Positions 5,998 to 12,361 of a stretch of 12,361 nt of DNA are shown piece after piece; the first letter of the stretch is position 1, and the number at the start of each line of letters is the position of its first letter. Origin of the DNA: Gammaproteobacteria bacterium (GTDB lineage: Bacteria > Pseudomonadota > Gammaproteobacteria > Pseudomonadales > Azotimanducaceae); contig JAPUFN010000372.1 of assembly GCA_027293665.1 (NCBI GenBank), positions 1 to 12,361 of the forward strand, in the 5' to 3' direction. The notes beneath the pieces were generated by a model. The model was not told the DNA's origin. It saw only the letters and a program-made list of their open reading frames with translations, and did no database searches. Made by a program: the position numbers and the translations under genes.

Positions 5998-7242
5998 CTA
6001 CTCGTTGATCTGCGCTTTTTTGACTGAAGCTCTGACGACGGGGATCTGCGAATCGCTCAGAGGCTGCATGTATTGTTTACGTGCCAGTGCTGCTTCGATA
6101 TACGGGGCAAGTTCCTCTGCCTTGCCGGCTTCTCGCGCATCACGCTCTGCAACGAATTCCGGCATCACCTGGTCGGCAAACAATTCCAGAGACTCACATA
6201 TGTCCTCATGCCGGTTGCGTCCCGCCTGTTGCATGAGAATCACCTGATCAATCCCTGACTCCTGCATGGCGCGCAGATGTATGCGCAGATCTTCCGGCGT
6301 GCCGATACCGGGTGCATGACCGAACAGGCTCCGATCGTCCTCTTCGGCAAGACGAATCAGATCGGCCGTCTTGTCCTGCCGTAACTCCTGAAACTCCTGC
6401 CACATGCGGGTGCGCCCGGGAATCGTGTCGCGAGCTACCAGCCCCTGCAGCGCGTAGCCGAAAAATTCGAAGCCTTCCTGGCCACGGCGGATGGCCTCGA
6501 TTCGATCTTCGTGAATGGAAAAAGACGACACCATCGCAATATTGGCGTTGACCCGATGGCCGAGCGGCACACACTTCTCACTCTTGATGATGTCATAGTA
6601 AATCTGGCTCCAGTTGCGAGCTTCTTCCGGATCGACGAAGGAAAACGCAAGCGCGCCGAGACCCAGACTTGCGGCAATCCTGATCGTGTCGCGATTGGTG
6701 CAAGCCATCCACATTGGCGGGTGAGGCTTCTGCAACGGTTTGGGAAGCACATTGCGACATGGCAGTGAAAACGACTCACCGTCGAACCCTGGATAAGGAT
6801 CCATCACCATCATGTTTGCGATCTGCTCAGCGGCCTCCAGCGCCATCGCACGCTTGGTTTTTGCGGGAATATCAAAGCCGCCAAGCTCGAGCCTCGTAGC
6901 ACCTTCACCAATGCCGAAATCGACCCGGCCATTTGAGACGAGATCCAGTGTCGCGATGCACTCAGCAGTTCGAACCGGGTGATTGTAGTTGGCGATCACC
7001 TGCCGGATACCGTGACCGAGACGGATTCTTTCGGTTCTACCCGAAGCAGCTGCGAGAAATACTTCTGGTGCGGATGAGTGCGAATACTCATCCAGAAAAT
7101 GGTGCTCCACCTCCCAGGCGTAATCGATCCCCAGCTTGTCAGCCAGAACTACCTGCTCCAGCGCATCTTGAAACAGTTTGTGCTCATCATCTGGCTCCCA
7201 CGGCTTTGGCAGCTGCAGTTCATAGAAAACACCAAATCTCAT
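5998..7242 (-). CDS. LLM-class flavin-dependent monooxygenase (bacterial luciferase-like)
   Basis: The 414-residue TIM-barrel oxidoreductase uses reduced FMN and oxygen to oxidise an organic substrate in the cytoplasm. The opening strand MRFGVFYELQ, the EHHFLDEYSHSSAP segment (46-59) and RVDFGIGEG (106-114) are hallmarks of the luciferase-like family, as is PHPPMWMACTNRDTIRIAASLG (173-194). The length is slightly above the usual ~340-380 owing to a C-terminal helical tail. No reductase gene accompanies it, so reduced flavin would come from elsewhere. It is the last gene of the GST-PhyH-LLM operon. Its ATG overlaps the preceding TGA as ATGA, with GGAG upstream inside the PhyH gene, indicating translational coupling. 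Substrate unknown; ketone, aldehyde or terpenoid oxidation are all possible for this class. Confidence 0.93.
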   Translation of the reverse strand: MRFGVFYELQLPKPWEPDDEHKLFQDALEQVVLADKLGIDYAWEVEHHFLDEYSHSSAPEVFLAAASGRTERIRLGHGIRQVIANYNHPVRTAECIATLDLVSNGRVDFGIGEGATRLELGGFDIPAKTKRAMALEAAEQIANMMVMDPYPGFDGESFSLPCRNVLPKPLQKPHPPMWMACTNRDTIRIAASLGLGALAFSFVDPEEARNWSQIYYDIIKSEKCVPLGHRVNANIAMVSSFSIHEDRIEAIRRGQEGFEFFGYALQGLVARDTIPGRTRMWQEFQELRQDKTADLIRLAEEDDRSLFGHAPGIGTPEDLRIHLRAMQESGIDQVILMQQAGRNRHEDICESLELFADQVMPEFVAERDAREAGKAEELAPYIEAALARKQYMQPLSDSQIPVVRASVKKAQINE

Positions 7243-8141
7243 TCAACGTTCTCCGCATCAATACTGGAAAAAGCCGTTCCCTCGCGCGGTCTACGGCCAA
7301 GCGCACGTTCTGGTGGTCGGATATCCGAGCGGCCGGACGCACCATCACGCTCGGCCGCAGGGTCGGGATCAGAGTAGTAGCCCAGCGCGTAGTTACCCAT
7401 CGTATAACCCAACAATTCCTGCAACTCGTCGGGCAACGTCCGGGCGACGGCTGGCGGACAGGACAGATACTGATTCTCCTCCTGCCGCAGCCAACCCAGA
7501 CAATAGGTGATGTTCAAACCCATGCGGGGATCGCTGCTGGTGTTCTGGCCGCCACCATGTATCACGCTGCCAGTGTAGAGCAGCACAGAACCCCGCGGCA
7601 TTTCTGCCTGGCAGATCTGTTCGGGCTCGGCACGATCCTCCCAGTCCCAGGACTGACTGCCTGGCACGACTCGTGTGGCACCATTCTCCGACGTGAATTC
7701 CGTCAAAGCCCACAGGGTATTGAACTGTGGTTCGATTTCCCGCGGTAGATGTGTGCCCCAGGCCAGACGATCGCGGTGCAGTGTTTGTGAGCCCTGGTTC
7801 GGCAGAATGCGAATGATCTGGGTGAGGTGCAGAAGAAGCCGTTCGGTAAAAGGCGATAGGAAGCGTTCGGCCGCTGCCCTTATTTTCTGATTCATCACGA
7901 CATCGCAACAAGCCGGCGAACGGGCTACCAGGGCTCCTGTTCTCTGCGTCTGCCTGCCGGTGAAATCGTCACTTCCAGTTGCCGTCATATCCACAAACGG
8001 CATCACTTCACGCACTATCAGATCGACTTCCTCCGAGGTCAGCAGACTTTCAACAATGCAGGCGCCATCACGCTGCATCACTTCGTTGATGGCATCAGTT
8101 GACGCATCGCTTGCCAGTGTTTGTATTGCAACCATCGCCAT
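7239..8141 (-). CDS. PhyH-family Fe(II)/2-oxoglutarate dioxygenase
   Basis: The 300-residue double-stranded beta-helix oxygenase is predicted to hydroxylate a substrate using 2-oxoglutarate, O2 and Fe(II). The metal triad is visible as H122-R-D124 in TLHRDRLAWG and H195 in SVIHGGGQN. R206 in SDPRMGLNITY is about ten residues later, the position that binds 2-oxoglutarate. GATRVVPGSQSW (154-165) is a typical family loop. Residues from about 258 form a charged Arg/Gly/Asp-rich tail that looks unstructured. Its coding DNA carries the ribosome-binding site of the downstream LLM gene. The start is ambiguous between 8141 (GGAG only 3 nt away) and the ATG two codons later (9 nt). It lies 11 bp after the GST gene and overlaps the LLM gene. 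Phytanoyl-CoA is only the name-giving substrate; the true one is unknown. Confidence 0.92.
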   Translation of the reverse strand: MAMVAIQTLASDASTDAINEVMQRDGACIVESLLTSEEVDLIVREVMPFVDMTATGSDDFTGRQTQRTGALVARSPACCDVVMNQKIRAAAERFLSPFTERLLLHLTQIIRILPNQGSQTLHRDRLAWGTHLPREIEPQFNTLWALTEFTSENGATRVVPGSQSWDWEDRAEPEQICQAEMPRGSVLLYTGSVIHGGGQNTSSDPRMGLNITYCLGWLRQEENQYLSCPPAVARTLPDELQELLGYTMGNYALGYYSDPDPAAERDGASGRSDIRPPERALGRRPREGTAFSSIDAENVE

Positions 8142-8152
8142 CTTCTCCAGTT

Positions 8153-9193
8153 TCAGTTTGCCGAGCCCGGCTTCACGAACAGCAGTTCAATGCCGGTTCC
8201 TTCGAGCAGTGAATCGATGAACGCGCGATCTTCACCTTCGAGCTTCACGTATTGCTGGCGCAGCCACTGCAGGCACTTGGCCTGATATGGAAATGGCTCC
8301 TGGACCCAGGGCCGGCCTTCGATCTGCGTCGTCACACTCGCAGACCCGGCTTCCACAGCTGCTGCGTTGGCCAGGAGTGCCGGAACATAGACACGACCTA
8401 TTTCAGCCAGCAGTTCATTCAGCGTAGTGGGTAGCTCATCGCGATCGAACCAGTCGTCCGCCGTGGGTTCAAGTCCTGACAGGTCTTCAACAACACTCGT
8501 CCAGGCATAGACCTGCGGTGCTCGGGCCAGTGTCTCCGCCATCGGTGTTGGGTCGAAAGCAGTCAATTGCGTCAACTGGCCAAAGAGCCCGAAGTCGGCT
8601 GCGCCCGGGCGTTCGCCAAGCACAAATGGGCCGTTGGCGATGTGCGCCCTGAAGATATCGAGGAATCGTTTGTAGCTGTCTTCGATGACCGGCGCGGTGG
8701 TGTCGTTGCTGCCCACGACATACAGGCGGCTGATCTGCCGCTCACTGATAAATTGCGACATGGGTGCGATCTCTTCATCCGTCGCGGTCAAGCTGCGCCA
8801 GCGCGGCAGAATCGAGCCCGCCCGCTCGATGTCCGCTGCGTAGTACCAGCGATAATGGAACATGGCCTTGGTCAGCCATTCGTCTGCGTAGTCTTCGATC
8901 AGATAGTCGAGAAAGGCCAGTACCGGATCCGTCGGGATGACGCTGCGGCCCGCATACTGCTCTTCGAGAGTTCGTATGATCGGTGTCGAATCAACCACAG
9001 CGTGGAGCTCGCCCGAGGCATCGGGCAGGTAGAAGGTGGGGAGCAACGCGACCTTCGGCTCGGGCAGGCGGTCGTCTGCTTGCGAGGAGGAGACGATCAA
9101 TCGGTAGGGTATCTGGCGGTATCTGAGCAGGGCGAGCATCTTGCGTGTGTATGGCGAACCCGGCGCGCCCTTGAGCGCTACTCTATCTCCCAC
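8153..9193 (-). CDS. Glutathione S-transferase-like protein
   Basis: The 346-residue protein has an N-terminal thioredoxin-like domain (about 4-83) with GAPGSPYTRKMLALL at 9-23 and DSTPII at 68-73. The acidic residue and Ser of this last motif bind the gamma-glutamyl group of glutathione in GSTs. An all-helical C-terminal domain contains FVLGERPGAADFGLFGQL (190-207) with the conserved N-capping Asp200. It is longer than usual GSTs (200-230) because of an extra ~110-residue C-terminal region, as in a large uncharacterised GST branch. The likely role is glutathione conjugation, dehalogenation, isomerisation or simple binding of the pathway substrate in the cytoplasm. The GTG start has AGGGGAG 6 nt upstream. 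It is first in the GST-PhyH-LLM operon; the promoter must lie in the divergent region above 9193. Confidence 0.88.
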   Translation of the reverse strand: MGDRVALKGAPGSPYTRKMLALLRYRQIPYRLIVSSSQADDRLPEPKVALLPTFYLPDASGELHAVVDSTPIIRTLEEQYAGRSVIPTDPVLAFLDYLIEDYADEWLTKAMFHYRWYYAADIERAGSILPRWRSLTATDEEIAPMSQFISERQISRLYVVGSNDTTAPVIEDSYKRFLDIFRAHIANGPFVLGERPGAADFGLFGQLTQLTAFDPTPMAETLARAPQVYAWTSVVEDLSGLEPTADDWFDRDELPTTLNELLAEIGRVYVPALLANAAAVEAGSASVTTQIEGRPWVQEPFPYQAKCLQWLRQQYVKLEGEDRAFIDSLLEGTGIELLFVKPGSAN

Positions 9194-9304
9194 GTCCGTC
9201 TCCCCTCGAGAAAATCACACAGCCATCTAGCTTAGCGTAAAGCGATTGGGATCGGCACCACGCGACGTTCAACGAGCCTGACCAGCCAGGCAGAGTCCAT
9301 CCAG

Positions 9305-9334
9305 GCGGCGTTCCAAGCGGCGTTCCAAGCGGCG
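9305..9334. repeat. 12-bp tandem repeat, 2.5 copies
   Basis: GCGGCGTTCCAA occurs exactly twice in tandem (9305-9316, 9317-9328), followed by a half copy GCGGCG (9329-9334). It lies in the divergent promoter region. It may be slippage-derived or paired binding sites for a regulator. Confidence 0.75.
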
Positions 9335-9374
9335 AAAACGCTATGAGAATATCCCAGTAACTTGTTGATTGTCC

Positions 9375-9457
9375 TAACAGAGGCTGTTAACTTTGCCCCT
9401 CGTTTTGCCCTGCCGGGCGAGTGAGGACGACCCCGGTATCTAGGGGAGGGGAAAACG
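9375..9457 (+). ncRNA. Possible structured RNA or leader upstream of the ACAD operon
   Basis: Several helices can form in register on the plus strand. TAACAG/CTGTTA (9375-9380/9384-9389) is a tight hairpin. CGTTTT/AAAACG (9401-9406/9452-9457) encloses GCCC/GGGC (9407-9410/9415-9418) and CCCC/GGGG (9431-9434/9443-9446), making a three-way-junction shape. Downstream, GATACT pairs with AGTATC, or TCCCGA with TCGGGA, in mutually exclusive or pseudoknotted order, and an intrinsic terminator follows at 9504. No known riboswitch or sRNA family is recognised, and short helices like these can arise by chance. It is either an independent small RNA or an attenuating leader; the evidence is base pairing only. 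Confidence 0.3.
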
Positions 9458-9503
9458 AAAATTGATACTCCCGAATAATAATGACAAGTATCGGGACTTT
9501 TAG

Positions 9504-9528
9504 GCCGCCTTCGGGCGGCTTTTGTTTT
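9504..9528 (+). terminator. Rho-independent terminator
   Basis: GCCGCC (9504-9509), a TTCG tetraloop and GGCGGC (9514-9519) are followed by TTTTGTTTT (9520-9528). This is a textbook plus-strand intrinsic terminator. No annotated plus-strand gene lies before it, which implies a short transcript starting upstream in the intergenic region. It lies 235 bp before the first acyl-CoA dehydrogenase gene. Confidence 0.85.
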
Positions 9529-9762
9529 GCCGGCTGGAACCCCTTCTAACCTCCGCTCAACAATTACGACATTAGCCGGTCCGCCTCTCTACGTCGCCCG
9601 AAACACGCCACCTTAATGCGTCCAGCCGTTCTTTTATTCATCTCGCATTTGACGATAGTTTGAGCGCCGGTTGCCCGCTAATGTCATAACTCGCCCCCGC
9701 AATGCGCTACTCTTGGTTTGCCAGGGGTGGGCCAATGGTGGTCAGGCAAACGGGGGAGGTTC

Positions 9763-10893
9763 ATGCAATTCAGCTTCAGCGACGAACAAGATCAGTTTCG
9801 CGCCATCATCCAGCGGTTTCTGCGGGAAAAATCCCCTACCACCGAGGTCCGCAGACTGATGGCAACGGAGCGCGGCTACGATAGCGAGATCTGGCGGCAA
9901 TTGGCGGAGCAACTGGGTTTGCCCGCCATACACATTCCCGAAATTCACGGCGGCAGCGGGTTTGGCCCGGTCGAGCTCTGCATTGTCATGGAGGAATTCG
10001 GCCGCTATCTCCTGTGCGCGCCCTACTTCGCCTCCTCCGTACTCGCAACCACTGCCATCATGAATGGCGCGACGGCCGCTGAGCAGGCCGAACTGCTGCC
10101 ACCGATCGCCAGTGGTGAGCGCATCGCCACGCTTGCGTTTACCGAACCGAACGGCAGGTGGGATGCGACCGGCGTAGAACTCACAGCCGACCTAGCCGGG
10201 GGTGACTATCTGTTAAGTGGCACCAAAAGCTTTGTGCTCGACGGCTGCAGTGCTGAGCTGCTGATCGTCGTGGCACGCGAGCCAGGCACAAGCGGCTCGC
10301 AGGGACTATCATTCTTCCGGGTTGAGCCCGACGCTGCGGGTCTCGTCCGGGAACAACTGCAGAGCATGGACGCAACACGCAAACTGGCGCGCCTGACTTT
10401 CACGAATACGCCCGGCATCCTGCTGGGAGAGTTGGGTAGCGCAGCAGCCGCACTGTCCCGAACCCTCAGTCTCGCAGCCATAGCACTCGCCAATGAAATG
10501 GTCGGGGGTGCCCAGGCCCTTCTCGATTCCGCGGTCAGCTACGCAAAAATGCGAGTGCAGTTCGGTAGAACGATCGGTTCCTTCCAGGCAATCAAGCACA
10601 AGTGCGCGGACATGTTACTGGAAGTCGAGTCCGCCAAATCTGCGGCTTACTACGCCGCTCAAGCCGCAGCCGACAATGATAGCGACCTGCCGGCACTTGC
10701 TTCGCTGGCCAAAGCCTGCGCCTCCGATGCATACATGCATACTGCAGCGAACTGTATCCAGATTCACGGCGGCATCGGCTTTACCTGGGAGAACGACACA
10801 CATTTATGGTTCAAAAGAGCCAAGAGTTCCGAAGTTTTCCTGGGCGATCCCAGCTATCACCGGGAGCTACTCATGCAGAACCGGGAGCTGTGA
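9763..10893 (+). CDS. Acyl-CoA dehydrogenase family protein, probable non-catalytic/partner subunit
   Basis: This 376-residue ACAD-fold flavoprotein begins MQFSFSDEQDQFRAIIQRFL, typical of the N-terminal helical domain. The middle beta domain (about 122-220) has AFTEPNGRWDATGV where most ACADs have a TEPGAGSD-like motif. The C-terminal domain has YAKMRVQFGRTIGSFQAIKHKCADM (260-284) and CIQIHGGIGFTWENDTHLWFKRA (331-353). Neither usual catalytic glutamate is visible. The helix position used by isovaleryl-CoA dehydrogenase is Ala (about A238), and the C-terminal Glu of the IYEGT motif is absent (KSSEVFLGDPSYHRELL). This is how non-catalytic subunits of heteromeric ACADs look. The ATG at 9763 has GGGGGAGG just upstream (short spacing) and gives the family N-terminus; an earlier ATG at 9718 would add 15 atypical residues. 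The second ACAD gene begins 2 bp after its stop. Confidence 0.92.
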   Translation: MQFSFSDEQDQFRAIIQRFLREKSPTTEVRRLMATERGYDSEIWRQLAEQLGLPAIHIPEIHGGSGFGPVELCIVMEEFGRYLLCAPYFASSVLATTAIMNGATAAEQAELLPPIASGERIATLAFTEPNGRWDATGVELTADLAGGDYLLSGTKSFVLDGCSAELLIVVAREPGTSGSQGLSFFRVEPDAAGLVREQLQSMDATRKLARLTFTNTPGILLGELGSAAAALSRTLSLAAIALANEMVGGAQALLDSAVSYAKMRVQFGRTIGSFQAIKHKCADMLLEVESAKSAAYYAAQAAADNDSDLPALASLAKACASDAYMHTAANCIQIHGGIGFTWENDTHLWFKRAKSSEVFLGDPSYHRELLMQNREL

Positions 10894-10895
10894 GC

Positions 10896-12164
10896 ATGGC
10901 CGAATCCAACAACATGTCCAACTACGATGAAGCGTCACTGAGAGCTGAGGTAACCGCCTGGCTCGCAGCAAACTGGGATCCGCAACTCAGCCTCATCGAC
11001 TGGCGCACCCGTCTCACCGAATCCGGCTGGGCCATGCCGCAATGGCCGGCGCAATGGTATGGCAAAGGCGTCTCAGCTCAGCTTGCCGCAGTGGTCGCTG
11101 AGGAATTCGCTGCGGTGAATGCACTGGGCGTCGCAAGCGGTGGCCCGGGTCGACTCGCGGCGGTGACGATCCTCGAGCATGGCAGCGATGCGCAAAAAGC
11201 ACAGTACCTGCAGCGAATACTCACCGGCGAAGATGCCTGGTGTCAGTTGTTCAGTGAACCCGGCAGCGGTTCCGATCTGGCGGGATCGACGACGCGCGCC
11301 GATTTTGACGGCAGCCAGTGGCTCATCAACGGCCAGAAGGTCTGGACAACGAGCGCGCATCACGCGACCTATGGCCTGTTGGTCGCTCGGACCGATTGGG
11401 ATGTGCCGAAACATCAGGGGCTTTCCTACTTCGTTCTCGATATGCAACAACCCGGTGTCGAGGTTCATCAGCTCAGACAGATGAACGGCCATGCATCGTT
11501 CAACGAGGTCTTCTTTACCGATGCCCGGATAGCGGCGGATCAGGTTCTGTCGAATGTCGGCAACGGCTGGCAGGTTGCCTTGACGACTCTGGCACACGAA
11601 CGGCGGCTTGCCGACGTGCTCAGAGCGACGGCCGCCAGGTCGAAACTCGAAGGTCCTATCTATGAAGAAGAGCGCGCGGAAACAGCGATCGTCATGGAGC
11701 CTTATCAGTGGTACCCGCAGCGGGCAGGTCGGGTGGACCTCGTCGGCGCGCGGGCAAAGAGTACGGGTGCAATCAACGACCCGGCCATTCGCCAGGAAAT
11801 CGCCAAACTGCTGATCATGTCGCAAACGGCCGAATGGACCGCGCGTCGGGCACGCGCCGCGCAGGAACATGGCAGGCCACAGGGACCCGAGGGTTCACTG
11901 GGGAAACTTGCGTCAAGTAATGTGGCAAGGGCAGCATCTCACGTCCACACGCTCATCAGCGGCGCCGATGCCATGCTGACCGGCTCGGACAGCCCGCTCG
12001 ACGGAATCATCGCGGAAATCCTGGTCTCGGTGCCTGCGATTTCAATCGCGGGTGGCACCGACGAGATTCAACGCAACATCATTGCCGAGCGGGTGCTCGG
12101 AATGGCCAAGGAACCCAGGGCGGATACCGGCCCATTCCGCGACGTACCCAAAAACACCGTCTAA
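10896..12164 (+). CDS. Acyl-CoA dehydrogenase, probable catalytic subunit
   Basis: This 422-residue ACAD introduces a 2,3-double bond into an acyl-CoA with FAD, passing electrons to ETF. The FAD/substrate loop FSEPGSGSDLAG lies at 119-130, and LINGQKVWTTSAHHATYGLLVAR (143-165) follows. The C-terminal signature is AGGTDEIQRNIIAERVLGM (385-403). The Glu of the classical YEGT motif is Gly here, but E235 in TLAHERRL sits where isovaleryl- and long-chain ACADs place their catalytic Glu. Residues about 240-297 form an insertion richer in charged residues than usual. The ATG at 10896 has GGGAG about 9 nt upstream; the open frame extends back to 10806 inside the first ACAD gene. It is 2 bp from the upstream ACAD gene, so the two are surely cotranscribed. 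The pairing resembles heterotetrameric ACADs of steroid and bile-acid side-chain degradation; the substrate is not known. Confidence 0.93.
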   Translation: MAESNNMSNYDEASLRAEVTAWLAANWDPQLSLIDWRTRLTESGWAMPQWPAQWYGKGVSAQLAAVVAEEFAAVNALGVASGGPGRLAAVTILEHGSDAQKAQYLQRILTGEDAWCQLFSEPGSGSDLAGSTTRADFDGSQWLINGQKVWTTSAHHATYGLLVARTDWDVPKHQGLSYFVLDMQQPGVEVHQLRQMNGHASFNEVFFTDARIAADQVLSNVGNGWQVALTTLAHERRLADVLRATAARSKLEGPIYEEERAETAIVMEPYQWYPQRAGRVDLVGARAKSTGAINDPAIRQEIAKLLIMSQTAEWTARRARAAQEHGRPQGPEGSLGKLASSNVARAASHVHTLISGADAMLTGSDSPLDGIIAEILVSVPAISIAGGTDEIQRNIIAERVLGMAKEPRADTGPFRDVPKNTV

Positions 12165-12172
12165 TACCCGGT

Positions 12173-12228
12173 ACTACCGCACAGATCGGTGAATTCAGGG
12201 GCTCAGCGGTGGCTGCTCGAGCGGTAGT
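12173..12228. repeat. Inverted repeat ending at a -35 box
   Basis: ACTACCGC (12173-12180) and GCGGTAGT (12221-12228) are perfect 8-bp complements 40 nt apart, with a small inner CAGC/GCTG stem. No T tract follows. The right arm shares its last base with the TTGACA box, so it may serve either as the ACAD operon 3' structure or as a regulator site for the next gene. Confidence 0.35.
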
Positions 12229-12259
12229 TGACATTTCCTGGCGGCAAAATCCATAGAAT
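12228..12259 (+). promoter_or_regulatory. Possible sigma70-type promoter for the secreted-protein gene
   Basis: A consensus -35 box TTGACA lies at 12228-12233. Downstream, CATAGA (12252-12257) gives an 18-bp spacer but a weak match, while TAGAAT (12254-12259) is a better -10 with a long 20-bp spacer. It lies about 30 bp before the ATG at 12291 in an otherwise gene-free gap, which fits a promoter position. Confidence 0.42.
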
Positions 12260-12290
12260 CTCACTGATTTCAACGAAAAATGGAAAAACT

Positions 12291-12361
12291 ATGGATATTC
12301 GAGTCTGGTCAATGGGACTACTGCTCGTGCTGGTGGGTTCACTCGCACAGGCAGACGATCA
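12291..12361 (+). CDS. Start of a secreted or periplasmic protein (truncated by window edge)
   Basis: The frame beginning at ATG 12291 encodes MDIRVWSMGLLLVLVGSLAQ, then ADD, and runs off the edge. This is a classic Sec signal peptide: a short N-region with one Arg, a Leu/Val-rich core, and a likely signal peptidase I site after A-Q-A. GGA lies about 8 nt upstream. An overlapping ATG at 12280 in another frame gives a non-signal sequence and is less likely. Only 23 codons are visible, so nothing can be said about the mature protein. Confidence 0.65.
   Translation, partial: MDIRVWSMGLLLVLVGSLAQADD

Larger units (their letters stand above)
9194..9762. other. 569-bp divergent intergenic region
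   Basis: This stretch separates the minus-strand GST operon from the plus-strand ACAD operon. It holds a 12-bp tandem repeat (9305-9334), a possible structured RNA (about 9375-9457), a small pseudoknot-capable segment (9463-9502) and a strong plus-strand terminator (9504-9528). The remaining part, 9529-9762, shows no gene and no strong symmetry. Possible but weak sigma70-like boxes exist around 9649-9690 (TTGACG, CATAAC), with poor spacing. The ORFs present are short and have no family-like composition. Confidence 0.7.

Noticed and set aside
6933..7748. Plus-strand 271-residue frame opposite the LLM/PhyH junction
   Set aside because: It lies antisense to two confidently identified enzymes, and its composition is Arg/Pro/His-rich and domain-free.
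8567..9235. Plus-strand 222-residue frame opposite the GST gene
   Set aside because: The minus-strand GST has motifs and a good ribosome-binding site; this frame has neither.
9463..9549. Short ORF beginning at ATGACAAG near 9480
   Set aside because: It reads through the terminator hairpin and lacks a ribosome-binding site; chance frame.
9718..9762. Earlier ATG for the first ACAD
   Set aside because: The added 15 residues do not fit the ACAD N-terminus; the ATG at 9763 has GGGGGAGG upstream and gives a canonical start.
11073..11870. Minus-strand 265-residue frame opposite the second ACAD
   Set aside because: It is a shadow of a gene with full ACAD signatures.

Overview
The window is a dense stretch of bacterial chromosome of moderately high GC. 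It most resembles a free-living, aerobic gammaproteobacterium, probably environmental or marine. This rests on a proteobacterial-type CysE, a YbaN-like (DUF454) membrane protein, a FrnE-like DsbA protein, a PhyH dioxygenase and paired acyl-CoA dehydrogenases. It is an impression from protein families, and genus or family cannot be fixed from this sequence. There are no tRNA, rRNA, CRISPR, transposase, integrase or phage genes.

Layout. Bases 1-1594 (plus strand): the 3' part of a MocA-like nucleotidyltransferase, serine acetyltransferase (cysE), and a 67-residue CxxC/CxxC zinc-ribbon protein. Bases 1595-2569: a FrnE-like DsbA oxidoreductase on the minus strand. A 139-bp multi-hairpin element ends on its stop codon, and a 33-bp palindrome of the same sequence family lies upstream of its start. 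Bases 2570-3995: two convergent unknown genes, a small membrane protein and a 262-residue protein with a coiled-coil tail. They are separated by a ~180-bp inverted-repeat-bounded hairpin element that carries both stop codons. Bases 3996-5963: a small hypothetical gene on the minus strand, then a DUF454 protein and a PfkB-family sugar or nucleoside kinase on the plus strand.

Bases 5998-9193 (minus strand) form a compact three-gene operon. In order of transcription it holds a glutathione S-transferase-like protein, a PhyH Fe(II)/2-oxoglutarate dioxygenase and a luciferase-like flavin monooxygenase (LLM). The last two genes overlap by ATGA. Divergent from it, after a 569-bp non-coding region, are two adjacent acyl-CoA dehydrogenase genes (9763-12164). 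Only the second keeps a recognisable catalytic glutamate, which suggests a heteromeric enzyme. The GST/PhyH/LLM and ACAD units together look like an oxidative, CoA-linked catabolic locus with unknown substrate. A secreted-protein gene begins at 12291 and runs off the right edge.

The most unusual parts are non-coding: the two palindromic elements at gene 3' ends, and a possible structured RNA ending in an intrinsic terminator between the two divergent metabolic units (about 9375-9528).
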